Of a stretch of 64,000 nucleotides of DNA, positions 61,987 through 64,000 are shown one piece after another. The number at the start of each line of letters is the position of its first letter. Position 1 is the stretch's first letter. The DNA is taken from assembly GCA_963575745.1 (NCBI GenBank), contig CAUYUJ010015942.1, positions 32,501 through 96,500 on the forward strand. Reading direction: 5' to 3'. The notes under the pieces are model-generated. The model was not told the DNA's origin, made no database searches, and saw only the letters and a list, made by a program, of their open reading frames with translations. The position numbers and the translations under genes were made by a program. Origin of the DNA: Prorocentrum cordatum. Lineage: Eukaryota; Sar; Dinophyceae; Prorocentrales; Prorocentraceae.

Positions 61987-62495
61987 CGCGGGCGGAGGCC
62001 CCAGCGGCGGCGCCGGCCCTGGGACGATGCCCTGCGCGCGCGGCCGCGCGCGAAGACGTCGCGCGCGTGCAACGTGCGGAGAAAAGCGGACTGCGACGGA
62101 CCACGCGGGGTGCCCATAACCGCACACTCGAGGAAGAGGACGATGAAGAAGCCGAGCTCGCAGAGCCTTGACTCGACGGGCGTGCCCGCGCCGCCTCGCC
62201 ACCGCTGGGCCTGGCGTTCGCCCGCCGCCCTTAAGAACACGCGCGGCGCGCGCGCGCGACCCGCGCGCCCGCGATGCACGCCGCCTTGCGGGCGTGCCAG
62301 CAGCTCTCGCACTGCTGTCGCTGCGGTGACAGAAAGGCGTTCACGACCCAGAAAGTCATCGAACAGCGCACCCTCGAGGTGCTGCCAGCGCGTCATCTCG
62401 TTAAACCGCAGGCAAGAGCAAACCGCGTCGATATCAGCACGTGACGCTCTGGGCAGAACATTGCTCAGCTGAGCGGCGAAATCGTCGTGAGACAT
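61987..62495 (-). CDS. Short ORF between RNase H and recombinase
   Basis: The Met at 62495 opens MSHDDFAAQLSNVLPRASRA, DIDAVCSCLRFNEMTRWQHL and VTAATAVRELLARPQGG, followed by LCELGFFIVLFLECAVMGTP. The first 75 residues look like a small helical domain. The rest turns arginine-rich and runs out of recognisable sequence before the recombinase Met. It could be the N-terminus of the recombinase, joined by a frame change, or an independent gag-like ORF in the same slot that YR-B uses for its gag-like gene. No family recognised. Confidence 0.45.
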
Positions 62496-62640
62496 AATGA
62501 TACAGGCTAGGTCGCGTGGACCTTGCGGTGCGAGCCCCTGCTGAGCGGCGCGCGCCAACCGTGGCGCGCGCCGCGAGATACCCGATAGCTGGCGCCGAGT
62601 CTCGGCTGCCTCGCAGCGTAGCCGTGCTGCGAGCGCTGGC

Positions 62641-63240
62641 TCACCTTGTCGGGATGAGCATCGACGTCCATGACGCTGGCGTGCAGAACGCCTCGTCCAG
62701 GTGCGGATCAATCCGCACTGCACCGAGCTGCCGCAGCAGCCCGAACTCACCCCTGGACGGATCATCTGCGATATTTTCGTCTGTCGGCACCCGCTCCACA
62801 CGCGCTAGACACCGCAATTGCGCAATCTTGACCCAGAGGCCGTGTGCGAGACAAGCGTGATCGAACGCGCGCGCGGCGCCGCTGCCGGCGGCGGCCTGCG
62901 CGCCTGTGTTGCCAGACCAGATTGCGACGCGCCGACGGCGGAGCAGGTGTTCAAACGAGCACAAACCCAGGGCAATGCTCAGCATTTCCAAGCCCATGAT
63001 TTGATTATCTTCCCTGGGCTGGAACGCCTTCAAGATCCTGGCGCACGCGTGCGCGCGCGTCGCGACCAAGAGTGACGCTGACCTGCGCGGCCGTGCCGGG
63101 CGGCAGGTGGCATGCACGTCCACTAGCATTTGTTGTCAACGAACAGTACGGCGGCCGCCATGGGCGGGCGGCTGGCTGCGTCACAGGACAGATGGGCCAC
63201 GGGGCCCGCCGCTTCGTCGCACCACCTTCGCGACTGTGCC
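62641..63240 (-). pseudogene. RNase H of YR-C
   Basis: Frames combine to AHLSCDAASRPPMAAAVLFV (first aspartate, about 63190), ILKAFQPREDNQIMGLEMLS (glutamate), RVAIWSGNTGAQAA and RVPTDENIADDPSRGEF. In the third block the usual aspartate (WSDN or TDN) is glycine (WSGN), so catalysis is probably lost. ENIADDPSR is the standard closing phrase of DIRS/Ngaro RNase H. One frame change lies near 63100. Confidence 0.75.
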
Positions 63241-63430
63241 AGCTCGCCGCCCGGCGCGATCAACCGCCACCGCAGCACTAGCCGTAGCGCTTGCGGCATG
63301 TCGGGAGAGCCGCGATGTGCCTGGGCGTAGATCGGCCTGCCGCAACGTGGGCGTGGCAAATGGGTGCGCTGCCGGCGCACGGTACAGAAAAACACACCTG
63401 AGCATGGCGCGCCCCGCGCGGTTGAACATG

Positions 63431-64000
63431 TTACCGGATGCCCAGGCTAGTGCGCCCGCGAGTTTGCTCGCGCCACCTGGCCGCGCGCGCCGCGACGCTG
63501 CGTGGCGGGCCGCAAACTGGGTCCACGCCTGCGCGTAAGATGCCCGAATCGAGTGCCAACGTGATACGTGCTGTCCACTTAGCGATCTTGTCGGGCAGCG
63601 GAACGCACGACATCCCCTCCGATGAGAGGTCGACGCGAAGTCCCAGGATACCGAGCGGGACAGCACAGGAAATCTTCTCGTCTGCCAGCGCGGACCGGCC
63701 CAATAAGCATCTTACGATGCCCGCGATGCAATCCAGCAGGTGTTCGACCTGCCGCGCGGCGCGCGACGGCGACCGATCGGCCGGCTCGCGTGACACCCCG
63801 CGCCTCGGCCCACCTTTCGGCGCCGAACATATCGTCCGCGTAACGAAGGATCGCCGCGTGGAGTACACGGCGTAGAATCGCGGATATGAGGGCGCCAACG
63901 CGTTCCCAGTTATGAACGCTTGCAACTGCGCGGGGGACAAGTGCGACGCGGTGTGTGCCGAGAGCGGACGACGCGCCTGCCCCGAATGGGCGCGCGCAGT
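63431..64000 (-). pseudogene. Reverse transcriptase C-terminal part of YR-C, continues past the edge
   Basis: At the edge one frame reads MSPAQLQAFITGNALAPSYP. A second frame reads ILRYADDMFGAERW, with the catalytic YADD at about 63841-63830. The first frame then returns with RAARQVEHLLDCIAGIVRCL, KISCAVPLGILGLRVDLS and LPDKIAKWTARITLALDSG, which is the RT thumb. Two compensating frame changes around YADD break it. Motifs A and B would be right of the window. Confidence 0.75.

Larger units (their letters stand above)
59808..64000 (-). mobile_element. Element YR-C: third tyrosine-recombinase retrotransposon, open at the right edge
   Basis: On the minus strand from the right edge: end of an RT with YADD, RNase H, a short ORF, a tyrosine recombinase, then repeat B1 (60632-60454), about 460 bp of spacer that should contain A2, and repeat B2 (59989-59808). 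The matching A1 would lie beyond 64000. Protein order and the B1...B2 pair match YR-B. It is inserted in the 89-bp satellite. The reading frames are broken at several points. Confidence 0.8.

Noticed and set aside
1-64000. Dinoflagellate spliced leader, tRNA or rRNA genes
   Set aside because: I looked for the spliced-leader phrase and cloverleaf-like arms and saw none. This is not exhaustive without a covariance search.

Overview
This window looks like nuclear DNA of a dinoflagellate. It is very GC-rich and carries thousands of bases of triplet microsatellite. It has no bacterial gene layout and no operon. Nearly every recognisable coding stretch is a retroelement, and several belong to protein families I associate with dinoflagellate genomes. 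These are a Copia-like polyprotein with an extra domain before the integrase, LINEs whose RT carries an LLLDVEKFYDG core, and reverse transcriptases with a TDASLGWGG RNase H. The genus cannot be fixed from the sequence. I found no convincing host gene, tRNA, rRNA, spliced-leader RNA or CRISPR array.

Layout. 1-3.8 kb: a broken LINE on the minus strand, cut by the window edge and expanded by GGA repeats. 3.9-14 kb: a mosaic of short dispersed and tandem repeats, two of them present as inverted copies elsewhere in the window. 14-17.7 kb: a frame-broken minus-strand stretch that reads as a coiled-coil protein but is unassigned. 18.4-18.9 kb: CCT/CTG repeat. 19.16-29.18 kb: a 10-kb retroelement on the minus strand (element YR-A) with a proline-rich gag-like region, an RT-RNase H ORF ending in a J-domain-like segment, and an SR-rich ORF ending in 37-residue repeats. 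29.3-30.9 kb: a 5'-truncated LINE RT on the plus strand. 31-33 kb: repeats. 33.04-39.29 kb: a second minus-strand element (YR-B) with RT, RNase H, a DIRS-like methyltransferase remnant, a gag-like ORF and a tyrosine recombinase. 39.73-49.02 kb: a complete Copia-type LTR retrotransposon on the plus strand. 49-54.3 kb: GC-rich repeats and LINE remnants. 54.9-59.8 kb: an 89-bp satellite, a 10-mer satellite and 2.4 kb of AGT/ACT repeat. 59.81-64 kb: a third minus-strand element (YR-C), open at the right edge.

Main result. YR-A and YR-B each end in the A1-ORFs-B1-A2-B2 split direct repeats known from Ngaro/PAT-type tyrosine-recombinase retrotransposons, and YR-C shows the B1...B2 half of that plan. 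YR-B and YR-C encode a tyrosine recombinase. In YR-A and YR-B the 2-3 bases where B1 and A2 overlap equal the unit of the microsatellite they sit in (ATT, CCT). This suggests recombinase-driven insertion of circular DNA into triplet repeats.

The Copia element has 183-bp LTRs differing at two positions, a 5-bp target duplication (ACTAC), an initiator-Met-tRNA-type primer site, gag, zinc knuckle, protease, a methyltransferase-like insert, integrase, RT, RNase H and a 3' membrane-segment ORF. Three in-frame stops interrupt it. Almost all frames in the window carry shifts or stops. I describe these breaks as seen and do not reconstruct the proteins.
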